Origin: Verrucomicrobiota bacterium
GTDB taxonomy: Bacteria; Verrucomicrobiota; Verrucomicrobiia; Verrucomicrobiales; Verrucomicrobiaceae
Assembly (NCBI GenBank): GCA_025360015.1
Contig: JANYCZ010000001.1
Coordinates: 1-64,000 of the forward strand
Length of the DNA stretch: 64,000 nt
Reading direction: 5' to 3'
Part shown: positions 1 through 9,361 of the stretch, piece after piece
Layout of the letters: every line of letters begins with the position of its first letter
Numbering within the stretch: the first letter of the stretch is position 1
The notes under the pieces: generated by a model
Told to the model about the DNA's origin: nothing
Databases searched by the model: none
What the model saw: only the letters and a program-made list of their open reading frames with translations
Made by a program: the position numbers and the translations under genes

Positions 1-147
1 CAGACGCGGGGTCATTTTTAGAAGGCTGGGGTGTCTTCGCACTGCATCCATCGCAAAGCTCCAACAAGAACCGTCCTACCCTCTGCTTAACCTCGTTGGC
101 CAACCCCGGCCAGCTCAATCTCAGAACTTACCAAAGTAGAATTAACC

Positions 148-225
148 ATGGTCATCATGGGCGCCGTCCTGTTCACCCTCGTTGGCATCTTCTTCAGTAT
201 CTCACTGCTCCGCTCCTCTTGGTGA
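148..225 (+). CDS. Possible 25-aa hydrophobic microprotein
   Basis: An ATG opens a 25-codon frame reading MVIMGAVLFTLVGIFFSI followed by SLLRSSW and TGA. The product would be one membrane-spanning helix with a short polar tail. Against it: there is no clear ribosome-binding site, no partner gene is visible on this side of the window, and a hydrophobic run of this length can occur by chance. It is recorded only because the composition is clean and differs from the surrounding shadow frames. Confidence 0.2.
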   Translation: MVIMGAVLFTLVGIFFSISLLRSSW

Positions 226-520
226 TGAAATTCTCTCCCTGTGGACGGGGAACTCAGCCTGGCAGAATGGGAAAGCGCCCAGTCGCGTAGCGATCACACC
301 CCGCGCTGCAAGCTTGATCGTGAAGTGGTCTGCACGCTCCGTGTGCGGGTCGCAAAATCACACCCACCGCGCAACAAAGATGTGTGCGGAGTTCCCTGCG
401 GTGTGGCAGGCTGGGCAGTGCTGGTTTTTAGCTGGCTCTGGACGAGCGTGCCTGCTGCACCTAGCGGAATGAAGCTGGGTGAAATGCGGTACTTGCACTT
501 GTGGCGGAGCCATACCCGGA

Positions 521-719
521 GCCGATGAAACATCAGCGCTCCCAGTACGGAGCTCCCTTTGCGGAAGTCCTTGTGCGGAAGCCCCTGTGGGCAAGTCCCT
601 CTGCGGAGAACTTAGCGCGGAGCTTCGTGTGGGGGTGCAAACGATCTATGGATTGCTTGGCGGCTGCGTTGCGAGCTGGGGTGGGAGGGACGTGCGCCCG
701 GAGCCGATGAAACATCGGC
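521..719. repeat. Two REP-like hairpin units (GCCGATG-AAA-CATCGGC family)
   Basis: Units at 521-537 and 703-719 have 7-bp stems around an AAA loop; the first has one mismatch. Both are followed by GCGCTCCCAGTACGG. A third unit is at 6038-6054 and a stem-compensated variant at 5932-5948, so the family recurs in the efflux operon gaps. Confidence 0.7.
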
Positions 720-788
720 GCTCCCAGTACGGAACTCCCAGTGCGGAGCTCCCTGCGTCACTCTCTGCGAGGCGCTCCCAGTACAGAC

Positions 789-2195
789 CTACCAGCCGCC
801 GCCCATGGCTTTGACGAGGCGGACGGTGGCGATGAACCTTTGGGCGGTGACTTGATTAGCCTGGCGTTCGTTTTGCAGTCTTGTGCGTTCGGCGTCGAGG
901 AATTCGAGGTAGCCGGTGGCGCCGCTGTCGTATCTGGCGCGGGTGAGGTCGGCGGCTTGCGCGGCGGCGGCGAGGGCTTCGTTTTGGGCGGCGGACTGCT
1001 CGGTACGGTAGCGGGTTTGAGCGAGGGTGGTCTCGACGTCTTTTAGGGCGGAGAGCACGGCCTGGCGGTAGGTGGCGATGGCTTCTTCACGGGCTTCGCG
1101 ACGGCGGCGGACGTTGGCGCGGATGAGGGCGAAGCCGGTGATGGGGAGGCTGAAGCTGGGGCCGATGGACCAGACGCGGCTGTCGGCGTTGAACAGGGTG
1201 CCGGTGTCCTTGCTCAAGTAGCCACCCTGGGCGGTGAGGCTGATGGAGGGGAAATACGCTGCGGTGGCGACGCCGATGTCGGCATTGCGCGCGGCGACGA
1301 GGCGCTCGGCGGAGGCGACATCCGGGCGGCGCTCCAGCACGCTGGCGGGGACGCCGGCGGGTATGACGGGCGGGGTGCCGTGGAGGGGGCGCTCGGCTAC
1401 TTTGAAATTTGAGGCGGGCACGCCGCAGAGGAGTGAGAGATTGTCGGAGGCTTCCTGGCGCTGGCGTTTGATGTCGGCGAGCTCGGCCTTGGCGGTGGCG
1501 ACTTCGGTTCTGGCGCGCAGCAGATCGGTCTCCTGGATGGTGCCGGCGGTGAAGCGCTGCTGGATGAGGCCGAGGCTTTTTTCACGCAGCGCGATGGTGC
1601 GGCGCAGCGAGGCGAGGTCGGAGTCCAGCGCACGAAGCTGGAAGTAGGTGGCGGCGACATCGCCGCCGAGCGTGAGGAGCAGGTTGTTGTAATCGGCGGC
1701 GCTGGATTCGGCCTGGGCGCGGGCGGACTCAAAGGAGCGGCGTACCCTGCCCCAGAGATCGATCTCATAGCTGAGGTCCAGCGTCTGGCTGAAGGTGTCG
1801 ATCTGCGCGGAGGGAATCTTGACGGGGACGGGCGTGGGCAGATGGGCGGAGGTGCGCTCGCGCTTGTCGCGGGAGTTGGCGGCGATGTTGGGAAACCAGT
1901 CGGTGGCGGCGGCGCGGGCGTTGGCGCGGGACTGCATGATGCGGGCATAGGCGGCGCGCACGTTTTGGTTGTCCGCCAGCGCGAGTGCTTCCAGGCGGTT
2001 GAGCTCGCTGTCGTGGAAGACCTTCCACCAGTCGCCCTTGGGTGAGTCATCGCGCGGGGTGCTGGCCTGCCAGCGCCAGGTGGCGGGGGTGATGTCGGTA
2101 GTATCTGGTATTTTATAATTGGGCCCGACAGAGCAGGCGGCGAGCCCCACGAGGAGGACCGGGACAAGGCAAAGGCGTGGAATGGGGGCTGCCAT
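789..2195 (-). CDS. RND efflux outer-membrane factor lipoprotein (NodT/OprM family)
   Basis: This 468-aa protein should form the trimeric outer-membrane channel of a tripartite drug or solvent efflux pump. The N-terminus is a lipoprotein signal peptide with lipobox LAAC, giving a predicted acylated Cys21. Two outer-membrane efflux repeats follow (roughly residues 55-245 and 270-460), rich in Ala/Gln/Arg coiled-coil segments such as ALADNQNVRAAYARIMQSRA, and the tail ends AERTRLQNERQANQV and VRLVKAMGGGW, typical of this family. Length is normal for the family. It is the last gene of a minus-strand operon behind the regulator, adaptor and pump, separated from the pump gene by about 450 bp, so it may have its own promoter or be processed separately. 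The substrate cannot be read from the sequence. Confidence 0.93.
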   Translation of the reverse strand: MAAPIPRLCLVPVLLVGLAACSVGPNYKIPDTTDITPATWRWQASTPRDDSPKGDWWKVFHDSELNRLEALALADNQNVRAAYARIMQSRANARAAATDWFPNIAANSRDKRERTSAHLPTPVPVKIPSAQIDTFSQTLDLSYEIDLWGRVRRSFESARAQAESSAADYNNLLLTLGGDVAATYFQLRALDSDLASLRRTIALREKSLGLIQQRFTAGTIQETDLLRARTEVATAKAELADIKRQRQEASDNLSLLCGVPASNFKVAERPLHGTPPVIPAGVPASVLERRPDVASAERLVAARNADIGVATAAYFPSISLTAQGGYLSKDTGTLFNADSRVWSIGPSFSLPITGFALIRANVRRRREAREEAIATYRQAVLSALKDVETTLAQTRYRTEQSAAQNEALAAAAQAADLTRARYDSGATGYLEFLDAERTRLQNERQANQVTAQRFIATVRLVKAMGGGW

Positions 2196-2648
2196 GGGGT
2201 GCGGAGGGGGCTGTTTTTTTAAAGAGCTGATGAAAGAGTCAGGCTCCTGGGGCAGGACGGGCGTTGAGTGTGGAAATCAGAGGGTCGAATGCCGGCATGA
2301 TGGAACGCCTGCGCTCTGAGCTGCGGGGTTTGGGAGGACTTGTTCGCGAGCAGAGACGTTCCACTGCGGGTCGAGCATTCGCGGTCGTAGGATGGGTGTG
2401 GCGACAGCCCGCCCGTCCATGAGCGTGCTGCAAACACAATGGAGTACGAACGTCCTCGCAGTCGGGCGGTTTGGCGGAGGGGGCTGTTGGGCGTTGCCAT
2501 GCCTTCGACGCCAAACACACCCAACCTACGTCAAGAGCGGCCTCGCTGTGCGGGAACAAGTCTATGGAAGTTTCGGTTTTCATCTGGCGTTCAGTCGCGT
2601 TTCGTTCATGCAGACGGGGGCTGGATACCCCGCCACCTTGAGGCGCTG
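2196..2648. other. 453-bp gap inside the efflux operon
   Basis: No gene is supported on either strand; the very long plus-strand open frame across this region is the shadow of the RND pump gene. The gap lies between the pump stop and the outer-membrane factor start, both on the minus strand. A segment near 2480-2500 (GGGCGTTGCCATGCC) resembles the middle of the GGGGAGAGGGG repeat family seen near 24963 and 33307. A promoter for the outer-membrane factor gene could sit here but none is clear. Confidence 0.45.
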
Positions 2649-5600
2649 TTAAACGGTGGCGGGTGCTGGCGTGGCAGAAGGCTCCGGTGGCAGGGCCGCT
2701 TCGCGCTCGGCGCGGCGGGCGGCGCGCTTTTCAGAGCGGCGGCGGCGCCATTCGACGATGTCGTCGAAGTAGGAATAGAACACGGGCGTGGCGAGCAGGG
2801 TGAGGAGGAGGGAGAGCGTCTGGCCGCCGAGGATGACACCGGCGGTGGCGTTGTTAAACGCGGCACCGACGCCGCGTGCGAGCATCATGGGCACCATGCC
2901 GGCGACGAAGGCGAGCGTGGTCATGAGGATGGGGCGGAGACGGTCTTTGTTGGCTTTGAGGATGGCCTCGTGCCGCTCCATGCCATGCAGGCGGAGCTGG
3001 ATGGTGTGGTCAATTTGAAGGATGCCGTTTTTCTTCACCATGCCAAAGAGCACGAGCACGCCGAGCATGGAGAAGAGATTGAGCGACTGGCCAAAGATGA
3101 TGAGCGAGAGGATGGCAAAGGGCAGGGTGAGGGGCAGCGCGAGCAGGATGGTGAAGGGATGGATCCAGCTCTCAAACTGCGCGGCGAGGATGAGGTACAT
3201 GAACACAAAGGCCATGAGGAAGGCCATGCCAAAGGCTTTGCCGGTGCGGGCCATTTCCTTGGACCGGCCTGCGGCACCGCTGCTGTAGTCGGCGGGGAGG
3301 TTTTGCTTTTTCACCAGCGCGCCGATGGCATCGACGATCTGGCTTTCGCCGACGTCCGGCGCGTTGTTCGCGCTGATGGTGACCTGACGGCGGCGGTTCA
3401 GGCGGTCGATCTGCGAGGGGCCGGAGGTTTGATCGAGCTTCAGAACATTGTCCAGCGCCACGGGCACGCCGGTGGAGCTGGGCACGGAGAGCTGCGCCAT
3501 GGATTCGCGATTGTTGCGGTAGCCGGCTTCGGCGCGCAGGTGGATGTCATACTGCTCGCCGCCCTCATCGTAGGTGGAGACGTCCAGGCCGCCGACGAGG
3601 AGGCGCAGGGTGGTGGAGAGATCGGCGATGTTCACGCCAAGCTGCCCCGCCTTGCTGCGGTCCACGCTGGCGGTGATCTCGGGCTTGCCGCTGATGAGGG
3701 TGGAGTCCAGATCGCGGATGCCGGGGATGTTTTTCGCCTCCTTCATGATGACGTCCGTGGCGGCAGTGAGGCGGTCGAGATCCGGGCCGGCGATGTAGAA
3801 CTGCACGTTGGCGCTGGACTGGCCGGTGTTGAAGGGCGGCACGGCCATGACGGTCATGCGCCACTCGGCGGGGTACTTGGGCAGGATCTGCTGACGCACC
3901 TGGTCCATGATGTCCTGCTGCGTGGCTTTGCGGGTGTCGGGATCGCTGAGGCGGACGTAGATGCCGGCGAGATTGGGCACGCGCTGGTCGTTGTCGCCGA
4001 TGGTGAGGAGGGTGGACTGCACGCCGGGCAGCTCGCGGATGCTGCGTGCCACGCGCTCGCCGAGGAGATCGGTGCTGGCAAGGGTGGTGCCTTCGGGCAC
4101 GCGGAGGTTCACCAGGAACTCGGCTTCTTCGGTGGGTGGCATGAAGCTTTTTTGCACAATGCCCATGAGCAGCGGCAGGGAGGCCAGCGCGCCGATGCAG
4201 GCGAGCAGCACCACCCAGCGGTGGCGCATGGAGAAGCGCAGCATGATCATGTACACGGCCTCGACAGGGCGGTAGAAAACATTCACCACGCGGTCCAGCG
4301 CGCGCTCCACCCAGCTCTTGCGTTTGCGCTCGAGCATGCGCGCGGCGAGGGAGGGCACGAGGGTGAAGCTGATGAGCAGAGATACGGCGATGGCGAAGGC
4401 CATGGTGAGACCGAAGCTTTTCAAGAACATGCCGACGATGCCGCTGAGGAAGGCGACGGGGACAAACACAGCGAGCAGCGAGAGCGTGGTGGCCATGACG
4501 GCGAGGCCGATCTCGCGCGTGCCATTGATGGCGGCGTCATGCGCGTTTTCGCCTTTCTCCTCCATGTGATGGACGATGTTTTCCACGACAATGATGGCGT
4601 CATCGATCACGATGCCGACGGCCAGCGCGAGGGCGACGAGGCTGATCTGATTGAGCGTGACATCCTGCGCCCACATGACGCCAAACGCGGCGATGATGGA
4701 GGTGGGGATGGACAGGGCGGCGATGATGGTGGCGCGGGTGTTTCCCAAAAAGAGCAGCACGATGAGCGCGGCAAAAACAGCACCGAGGACCAAGTGCTCC
4801 TGCACGGCGTGCGTGCTGGTGCGGATGACGGTGGAGTTGTCCCGCACGACATTGATCTCATAGCCTGCGGGCAGGATCTTCTTCATTTCGGCCACACGCT
4901 CATTCACGGCGTCCACCACCTTGATGGTGTTTTCGCCGGACTGCTTGCGCAGGGAGAGGACGACGGTGGGGATGCCATTGCGGCGGGCGGCGGTCTGCGG
5001 CTCTTCTTCGCCGTCTTCCACGCGCGCCACATCGCCGAGGCGGACCATGCCGCCGTCTTTTTCACGCACGACCATCTGGGCGAGCTCGGCCACGGAGGCG
5101 GCCTTGCCGAGGACGCGCAGGCCGGCCTGGCTGGCGGCGTCCTTCACGGTGCCAGCGGGGATTTGTACGTTCTGCGACTTCAGCGCCTTCTGCACATCGA
5201 TGGCGGTGAGATTGAAGGACTTCAACCGCACGGGGTCGATCCACACATTGATCTGGCGCTTGCGCCCGCCAAGCAGCGTGGCCTGGCCGACGCCGGGCAC
5301 GCTTTCAAGCTGGCGGCGCAGCACCTTGTCGGCGTATTCGGTGATCTCGCGCTGGGGGCGCTCGGCGGTGAGGGCGACGTTGAGGATGGGCGCGGCATCG
5401 GGGTCGAGCTTTTCGACGATGGGTGGATCGGCATCGTCCGGGAGATCGGTGATGATGCGGTTCACGCGGTCGCGGATTTCTTGCGCGGCGACGTCGGTGT
5501 TCTTTTCGAGGAGGAAGACGACGATGACCTGGGAGATGCCTTCGCTGGAGACGGAGCGCAGTTCATCGATGCCGCTGACGGTGTTCACCGCTTCTTCGAT

Positions 5601-5801
5601 CTTGTCGGTGATCTGGGTTTCGACTTCCTTTGGCGTGGCACCGTCAAGGCGCGTGGTGATGACGACGGTGGGGAAGTCCACCTTGGGGAAGCGATCCACC
5701 GGGAGGCGGGAGTAGCCGATGAGGCCGACCACCACGAAGACCAGCACGATGACGCTGGCGAGGACAGGACGCTGAACACAGATGCGGGCGAGCCATTGCA
5801 T
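2649..5801 (-). CDS. RND multidrug efflux transporter permease (AcrB/MexF-type, HAE1)
   Basis: This 1050-aa inner-membrane proton antiporter is the motor of the tripartite pump. It begins with the classic cytoplasmic/TM1 start ([20 protein letters not shown]), followed by a first periplasmic porter domain. TM4 carries the proton-relay pair Asp400-Asp401 in [16 protein letters not shown] second periplasmic half and a C-terminal membrane bundle (about 855-1010) include the family signature [19 protein letters not shown]. The Asp-Asp pair favours the hydrophobe/amphiphile exporter group over metal exporters. The length is that of the family and no break is visible. The C-terminal tail is unusually basic and Arg/Ala-rich ([19 protein letters not shown]). 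The gene lies 332 bp downstream of the adaptor, with hairpin repeats in between. Confidence 0.96.
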   Translation of the reverse strand: MQWLARICVQRPVLASVIVLVFVVVGLIGYSRLPVDRFPKVDFPTVVITTRLDGATPKEVETQITDKIEEAVNTVSGIDELRSVSSEGISQVIVVFLLEKNTDVAAQEIRDRVNRIITDLPDDADPPIVEKLDPDAAPILNVALTAERPQREITEYADKVLRRQLESVPGVGQATLLGGRKRQINVWIDPVRLKSFNLTAIDVQKALKSQNVQIPAGTVKDAASQAGLRVLGKAASVAELAQMVVREKDGGMVRLGDVARVEDGEEEPQTAARRNGIPTVVLSLRKQSGENTIKVVDAVNERVAEMKKILPAGYEINVVRDNSTVIRTSTHAVQEHLVLGAVFAALIVLLFLGNTRATIIAALSIPTSIIAAFGVMWAQDVTLNQISLVALALAVGIVIDDAIIVVENIVHHMEEKGENAHDAAINGTREIGLAVMATTLSLLAVFVPVAFLSGIVGMFLKSFGLTMAFAIAVSLLISFTLVPSLAARMLERKRKSWVERALDRVVNVFYRPVEAVYMIMLRFSMRHRWVVLLACIGALASLPLLMGIVQKSFMPPTEEAEFLVNLRVPEGTTLASTDLLGERVARSIRELPGVQSTLLTIGDNDQRVPNLAGIYVRLSDPDTRKATQQDIMDQVRQQILPKYPAEWRMTVMAVPPFNTGQSSANVQFYIAGPDLDRLTAATDVIMKEAKNIPGIRDLDSTLISGKPEITASVDRSKAGQLGVNIADLSTTLRLLVGGLDVSTYDEGGEQYDIHLRAEAGYRNNRESMAQLSVPSSTGVPVALDNVLKLDQTSGPSQIDRLNRRRQVTISANNAPDVGESQIVDAIGALVKKQNLPADYSSGAAGRSKEMARTGKAFGMAFLMAFVFMYLILAAQFESWIHPFTILLALPLTLPFAILSLIIFGQSLNLFSMLGVLVLFGMVKKNGILQIDHTIQLRLHGMERHEAILKANKDRLRPILMTTLAFVAGMVPMMLARGVGAAFNNATAGVILGGQTLSLLLTLLATPVFYSYFDDIVEWRRRRSEKRAARRAEREAALPPEPSATPAPATV

Positions 5802-6133
5802 GGAGTAAAAGAGGGGGGAAGGGGGTTAAGCCGGTGAGGTCAAGGCAGCCGGTTGTGTTGATTTATGCTTATTCATACCATTTAGCGGTGGGTGGATGCG
5901 GTGCTGGCAGGGGCGCTCCGGCCCTGGGAGCGCCGGTTTGTAACCGGCTCTGGCGTGTGCCCCCCCGAGGCGCAAACGACCCACATGTTTCTTGCCAGCG
6001 TGATGGCATGTCGATGCTGCAGAGACGCGCGCCCAGAGCCGATGAAACATCGGCGCTCCCAGTACGGAACTCCCCGTGCGGAGCTTCCTGCATTCATGTT
6101 GGAGGGCTGCGTGGCGGTCATGAGGCGGCGGAT
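5802..6133. repeat. Operon gap with REP-like hairpins
   Basis: This gap between adaptor and pump genes holds two units of the hairpin family seen at the left edge. The unit at 5932-5948 has stem GCCGGTT/AACCGGC with loop TGT. The unit at 6038-6054 has stem GCCGATG/CATCGGC with loop AAA. Both sit in the same flank (GGGAGC...TCTGG read on the minus strand). The stems differ at several positions but both pair perfectly. No gene is supported. Confidence 0.65.
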
Positions 6134-7240
6134 TTAAGATTGAGGAGCCGTCTGCACGTGCACGCCGTCTGCGGCGTCGGCACCGGGGGAGAGCACGACG
6201 TTTTCGCCCTTCTGCACGCCGCGGCGGATTTCGACGCGGTCCTTGTCCGTCTCGCCGACTTCCACCAGGCGCTCGTTGAGCTGGCCGTCCTGCACGATCC
6301 AGACCCGCTGGACTGCGCCATCGGTGCGCACGGCGCTGGTGGGAACGGTGATGGCGGGCTGCTCCGGCAGTGCGAGGCGTGCCTCGCTGAAGAGGCCGGG
6401 GCGCAGGCGGCCGTCTGTGTTGATCACCACGGCCTCGATCTGGAGATCGCGCGATTCAGCGCGCACGGCGGCACCGATGTACTTGACGGTGCCTTTAAAA
6501 ATCTCACCTGGAAACGGCGTGACGCTGAACTCCACCGTCTGCCCCACGCTGATGAGACCCACGGAGGGCTCGGCCACATTCACGAGCAGGCGCAGGTGCT
6601 GGAGATCGATGACTCGCGCGACCTTGGAGTCTGCCATGACGTATTCGCCAGTGGCCACGAAGCGCTCGGCCACGGTGCCGTCAAACGGCGCGCGGATGGT
6701 GGAATCCTCCAGCGTCTTCTTCGTCATGTCGCGGCGTGCTTGAGTGGCGGCGAGGCTCGCGGCGGCCCCATCGCGGTCCGACTTGATGCGGGCGAAATCG
6801 ACATCTGAAACGGCCTTCATCTGCGCGAGCGGTGTGTTGCGCTTCACCTCGCTCTCCGCGAGATCTAGCTTGGATTTTGCCTGCACCACATTGGCCTCGG
6901 CCTCGGCGAGATTGAGCGAGGCGGTGCGGTTGTCGAGCTGCACGAGGACATCGCCCGCTTTGACGACGCTGCCGCGTTCCACGGGAGTCGCGGTCACCTT
7001 GCCGGTGGTGTCTGCGGCGACGGCGGCGTTTTGTGCGGCGGTGATTTCACCCGTGAGGCGGAGGTAGCGCGGCATGGGCTGCTCCTGCGCGGCGGCGGTT
7101 TTGACGGTGATGGCAGGGGGCACTTTTTTTTGCGCGGCGGCGGCGGGGTCTGCGGCGGGTGACTTGCCGCAACTGGCCAGGGCAAGGCCCAGCGCGCTGA
7201 GGCCGAGTGCGTGGCAGCATCTGAGGAGGGAGGAAGTCAT
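6134..7240 (-). CDS. RND efflux periplasmic adaptor lipoprotein (membrane fusion protein)
   Basis: This 368-aa protein should bridge the inner-membrane pump and the outer-membrane channel. A lipoprotein signal with lipobox LASC predicts acylation at Cys24. The barrel-sandwich hybrid/lipoyl half is visible as AAQNAAVAADTTGKVTATPVE and VVKAGDVLVQLDNR; a helical hairpin (LNLAEAEANVVQAKSKLDLAESEV) follows, then IRAPFDGTVAERFV and a beta-barrel with the LRPGLFSEARLAL segment. Order and length fit the AcrA/MexA-type HlyD family. Its start overlaps the stop of the upstream tetR-type gene by four bases (ATGA at 7237-7240), so the two are probably translationally coupled and expressed under the regulator's own promoter. 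Confidence 0.94.
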   Translation of the reverse strand: MTSSLLRCCHALGLSALGLALASCGKSPAADPAAAAQKKVPPAITVKTAAAQEQPMPRYLRLTGEITAAQNAAVAADTTGKVTATPVERGSVVKAGDVLVQLDNRTASLNLAEAEANVVQAKSKLDLAESEVKRNTPLAQMKAVSDVDFARIKSDRDGAAASLAATQARRDMTKKTLEDSTIRAPFDGTVAERFVATGEYVMADSKVARVIDLQHLRLLVNVAEPSVGLISVGQTVEFSVTPFPGEIFKGTVKYIGAAVRAESRDLQIEAVVINTDGRLRPGLFSEARLALPEQPAITVPTSAVRTDGAVQRVWIVQDGQLNERLVEVGETDKDRVEIRRGVQKGENVVLSPGADAADGVHVQTAPQS

Positions 7241-7941
7241 GACTGTTTTTTCGTGCGTGAGGCGGGTTTCGATTTGGCAGGTTTCGCTGCTGCTGCGGCA
7301 CGCCGTGAGGCGAGTGCGCCGAGCACAAAGTCGGCGATGTTTTCAGCGAGGTGCGCCACCTCCGCCTCGGTCTTGGGGACAGGCGGGCCGAGGCGGTCGA
7401 TGAAGGCGCGGCAGTGGTCGTAATGCAGGCAGAGGCCGATGATGTGGTGGCCAAAGAGCGCGCAGTCCTCCTCCGTCGTCGCGCTGCCCAGTACGGCGGC
7501 GATGATGCGCTTCAGCTCATCATGGAACGGGCGGACGACGAGCTTGACGAATTCATTCAGCAACGGCGTGGGCTGGTGCATTTCATGTGCCATGATCTGG
7601 CTCTTCACCGGATTCGCCGCGCGCTTGATCAGCACATGCGAAAGCAGGTGGTGCACCCAGCCGCGCAGGGTCTCCTCCGGTGCGGTGCCCTTCGTGAGGG
7701 AAGGGGGCACGTCCTTGTCCGAGCCCTGGCCGCAGCAGGAGAGGAAGACCTCGCGGTAGAGTCCTTCCTTGTTGCCAAAGTAGTACTTCACGGAGGCGAT
7801 ATTGGCCTTCGCCTTCAGGCAGATGGCGCGGACGCTGGCCTTCTCAAAGCCGTCCTTGGCGAAGACGGCGGCGGCGGCCTTCAGCAGGCGCTCGCGGCGC
7901 GCTTCGGCATCGTGTTCACGGGATGGGGGAAAGTTAAACAT
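7237..7941 (-). CDS. TetR/AcrR-family repressor with CecR-like C-terminal domain
   Basis: This 234-aa protein is a one-component repressor expected to control the pump operon it heads. The N-terminal helix-turn-helix domain (residues 14-60) reads RRERLLKAAAAVFAKDGFEK and IASVKYYFGNKEGLYREVF, the standard TetR signature. The C-terminal ligand domain resembles the DUF1956/CecR (YbiH) group, with IMAHEMHQPTPLLNEFV and a GHHIIGLCLHY helix. The C-terminus is basic (KPAKSKPASRTKKQS). The ATG at 7941 is the only plausible start: upstream in-frame codons run into a TAA within seven codons, and no further Met precedes the DNA-binding domain. The start codon lies inside a 36-bp dyad (7931-7966), suggesting autorepression. 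The gene overlaps the adaptor by four bases. Confidence 0.92.
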   Translation of the reverse strand: MFNFPPSREHDAEARRERLLKAAAAVFAKDGFEKASVRAICLKAKANIASVKYYFGNKEGLYREVFLSCCGQGSDKDVPPSLTKGTAPEETLRGWVHHLLSHVLIKRAANPVKSQIMAHEMHQPTPLLNEFVKLVVRPFHDELKRIIAAVLGSATTEEDCALFGHHIIGLCLHYDHCRAFIDRLGPPVPKTEAEVAHLAENIADFVLGALASRRAAAAAKPAKSKPASRTKKQS

Positions 7942-7966
7942 GCGTTTATAAACGACTGTTTAACTT
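7931..7966 (-). promoter_or_regulatory. 36-bp dyad, predicted TetR operator overlapping the start codon
   Basis: Arms AAGTTAAACA (7931-7940) and TGTTTAACTT (7957-7966) are perfect complements. Between them CGTTTATAAACG (7943-7954) is itself a perfect palindrome with the same centre (7948.5), so 16 of 18 symmetric pairs match. The regulator's ATG is at 7939-7941, inside the left arm. A TATAAA lies in the centre. No Shine-Dalgarno is visible. The symmetry and position fit an autoregulated TetR operator; binding is inferred. Confidence 0.75.
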
Positions 7967-8078
7967 ATTGAGGCCCGTTGGTCAAATCCTTTCCGGATCT
8001 CGCAGGGTGCGGCCCGCCGCCTCCAGTGTTGTTTTGCGCCTGGGTTTTCATGCGGGGCAGGGAGCGTTCGACGACATC

Positions 8079-8116
8079 AAAAAAAGAGGGCGTGAAGTCT
8101 TTGCAGACTCACGCCC
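8079..8116 (-). terminator. Rho-independent terminator of the pseudopilin operon
   Basis: On the minus strand a stem of GGGCGTG/CACGCCC plus AGTCT/AGACT (one bulged base, TTGC-type loop at 8101-8104) is followed by a run of T (seven A at 8079-8085 on the plus strand). It lies about 100 bp beyond the last pseudopilin gene and before the tetR promoter region, so it separates the two minus-strand operons. Confidence 0.8.
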
Positions 8117-8219
8117 CAGGTCAGTTCTTCAGCTCTCGGTTCGGTTGAACTTCATCGCTGACCACTGACTTATCGCCGCACACGCAGACAGCGGATGCAT
8201 CTGGCAGATTTTTTTCCGC

Positions 8220-8936
8220 CTACCGCATCACTCCTGAAGACGTGTTGCCCACAGCCTCCACGGGCGCGATCCAAAAAATCTGCTCCTGCAGCTCCGAGCC
8301 TGCCTGCTGCATCACCAGTTTCATGAGCGGCGGATGGGTCGCAGAGGGCATGAGTACCGCCGTGGGTGCCGCAGGCGGCGCTCCTGGAACCGCTGCCGCA
8401 GGTGGGGTGGGGGGCGTGAGCACGGCGGTGGGATTGCTCTCCGCCCAGAGGGTGGCCCACTGCCGCACGGCCGGATTGTACGCGGTCCATTCGCACTGCC
8501 CCAAATCTTCAAACAGCACGACACTGCTCGCCGGAAGCGTGCTGCCGGAGGGCTTGCTGCTCAGCATCAGGCGCAGTCCGCCGCCGGGCTGCACCTGGGT
8601 GAACAAAATCACCAGGCAGTTCGGCATGCCATTGAAGGGGGAGCTCACATGGTCCAGCTCGAGCTGAGTCTGATACTGGCCGCCCTTCTGCGAGGTGGTC
8701 AGATTGAGCGTGGCGGGGGCGGGCAGTCCGCCCAGGAGGTGCTCGCAAAAGCTGGTGAAGGCCTGCGTGCGTGCGTCACGCCGCTGCGCGCGGCGGACAT
8801 CATCCGCCAGAATGAGGGTGCCCTGCGCCACGGAGTAAACGGCGCTGAGCAGCAGTGCGGTGATGGCCAGCACGATGACCACTTCCAGCAGGGTGAAAGC
8901 GCGTGAGCCGGGGGGCTGGCATCGCAGGTTTTTCAT
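8220..8936 (-). CDS. Type II secretion/type IV pilus pseudopilin, GspJ-like
   Basis: This 238-aa protein has a class III prepilin signal: a basic leader MKNLRCQPPGSRA followed by FTLLEVVIVLAITALLLSAV, with the conserved Glu at +5. The residue before the predicted cleavage site is Ala rather than Gly, which some pseudopilins tolerate. I chose the ATG at 8936 because it forms ATGA with the stop of the upstream gene and gives a leader of normal length; a longer frame starting at 9008 adds an unlikely Arg-rich extension. The globular part contains a Pro/Ala-rich stretch (PPTPPAAAVPGAPPAAP). It is the last of three coupled pseudopilin genes. Length and order suggest the GspJ position, but this is inference from order only. 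Confidence 0.8.
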   Translation of the reverse strand: MKNLRCQPPGSRAFTLLEVVIVLAITALLLSAVYSVAQGTLILADDVRRAQRRDARTQAFTSFCEHLLGGLPAPATLNLTTSQKGGQYQTQLELDHVSSPFNGMPNCLVILFTQVQPGGGLRLMLSSKPSGSTLPASSVVLFEDLGQCEWTAYNPAVRQWATLWAESNPTAVLTPPTPPAAAVPGAPPAAPTAVLMPSATHPPLMKLVMQQAGSELQEQIFWIAPVEAVGNTSSGVMR

Positions 8937-9361
8937 CGGGGGAAAAAGAGCGGTGGATAGATCCAGGTCTCGGCGCTGGCGTGCTGCTGCAGGCGGCCTT
9001 CCTTCCACGCGGCCGTCACGCGCACTTCATACAATCCGGTGACGGGGATGCCGTCCTTGTTGCGCAGTTCCAGCAGCGTGTGCTGCACGGTGTAGGTCGC
9101 GTCGCGGTCCTTCACTTCGATGGCCGCCAGCGGGTCCGGCACGGGCAGGCGCGAGTACTGCACCAGGAGGGAGCGCATGCGCTCCTGCACGGCGGCCTCA
9201 CGGCGGCGCAGCAGCGTGTGCTCGCCCATCTCATGCACCGCCTCCACCAGCGACACCACCGCCACGCTGAAGACCATCAGCGCGAGCAGCGTCTCCAGCA
9301 GCGTGAAGCCGAAGCCGCGTGCGGTTTTCATCACGCGTCGTGGTTTGAGCGGCGCGTTCAC
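8933..9361 (-). CDS. Prepilin-type pseudopilin, GspI-like
   Basis: This 142-aa protein carries a prepilin leader ending in G before FTLLETLLALMVFSVAVVSL, with Glu at +5 and a hydrophobic helix that would pack into the pilus core. The start is a GTG at 9361 that overlaps the stop of the preceding gene as GTGA; an internal Met at residue 11 (MKTARGFG) would give a more canonical short leader and is the alternative start. The stop overlaps the next gene's ATG by four bases. It lies between a GspH-like and a GspJ-like gene, the order seen for minor pseudopilins. No secretion ATPase or secretin gene is in the window, so it presumably works with machinery encoded elsewhere. Confidence 0.78.
   Translation of the reverse strand: MNAPLKPRRVMKTARGFGFTLLETLLALMVFSVAVVSLVEAVHEMGEHTLLRRREAAVQERMRSLLVQYSRLPVPDPLAAIEVKDRDATYTVQHTLLELRNKDGIPVTGLYEVRVTAAWKEGRLQQHASAETWIYPPLFFPR

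Larger units (their letters stand above)
1..788. other. Intergenic/left edge: no supported protein gene, repeats at the right end
   Basis: I see no convincing conventional gene here; the long open frames overlap one another in several frames and have arginine/serine-rich compositions typical of shadow frames in GC-rich DNA. Positions 521-537 and 703-719 carry two copies of a GCCGATG-AAA-CATCRGC hairpin, each followed by a CGCTCCCAGTACGG motif, which recurs near 6038. A very short hydrophobic ORF (148-225) is listed separately. The downstream end of the minus-strand efflux operon abuts this region. Confidence 0.5.

Noticed and set aside
96-814. Several overlapping frames at the left edge
   Set aside because: They overlap in different frames and lack family motifs or ribosome-binding sites; the hairpin repeats explain their shared peptides.
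2439-5837. 1132-aa plus-strand open frame over the RND pump gene
   Set aside because: It is antisense to a clear RND permease; its composition (His/Asp/Gly-rich, no family motif) is what a GC-rich gene gives on the opposite strand.
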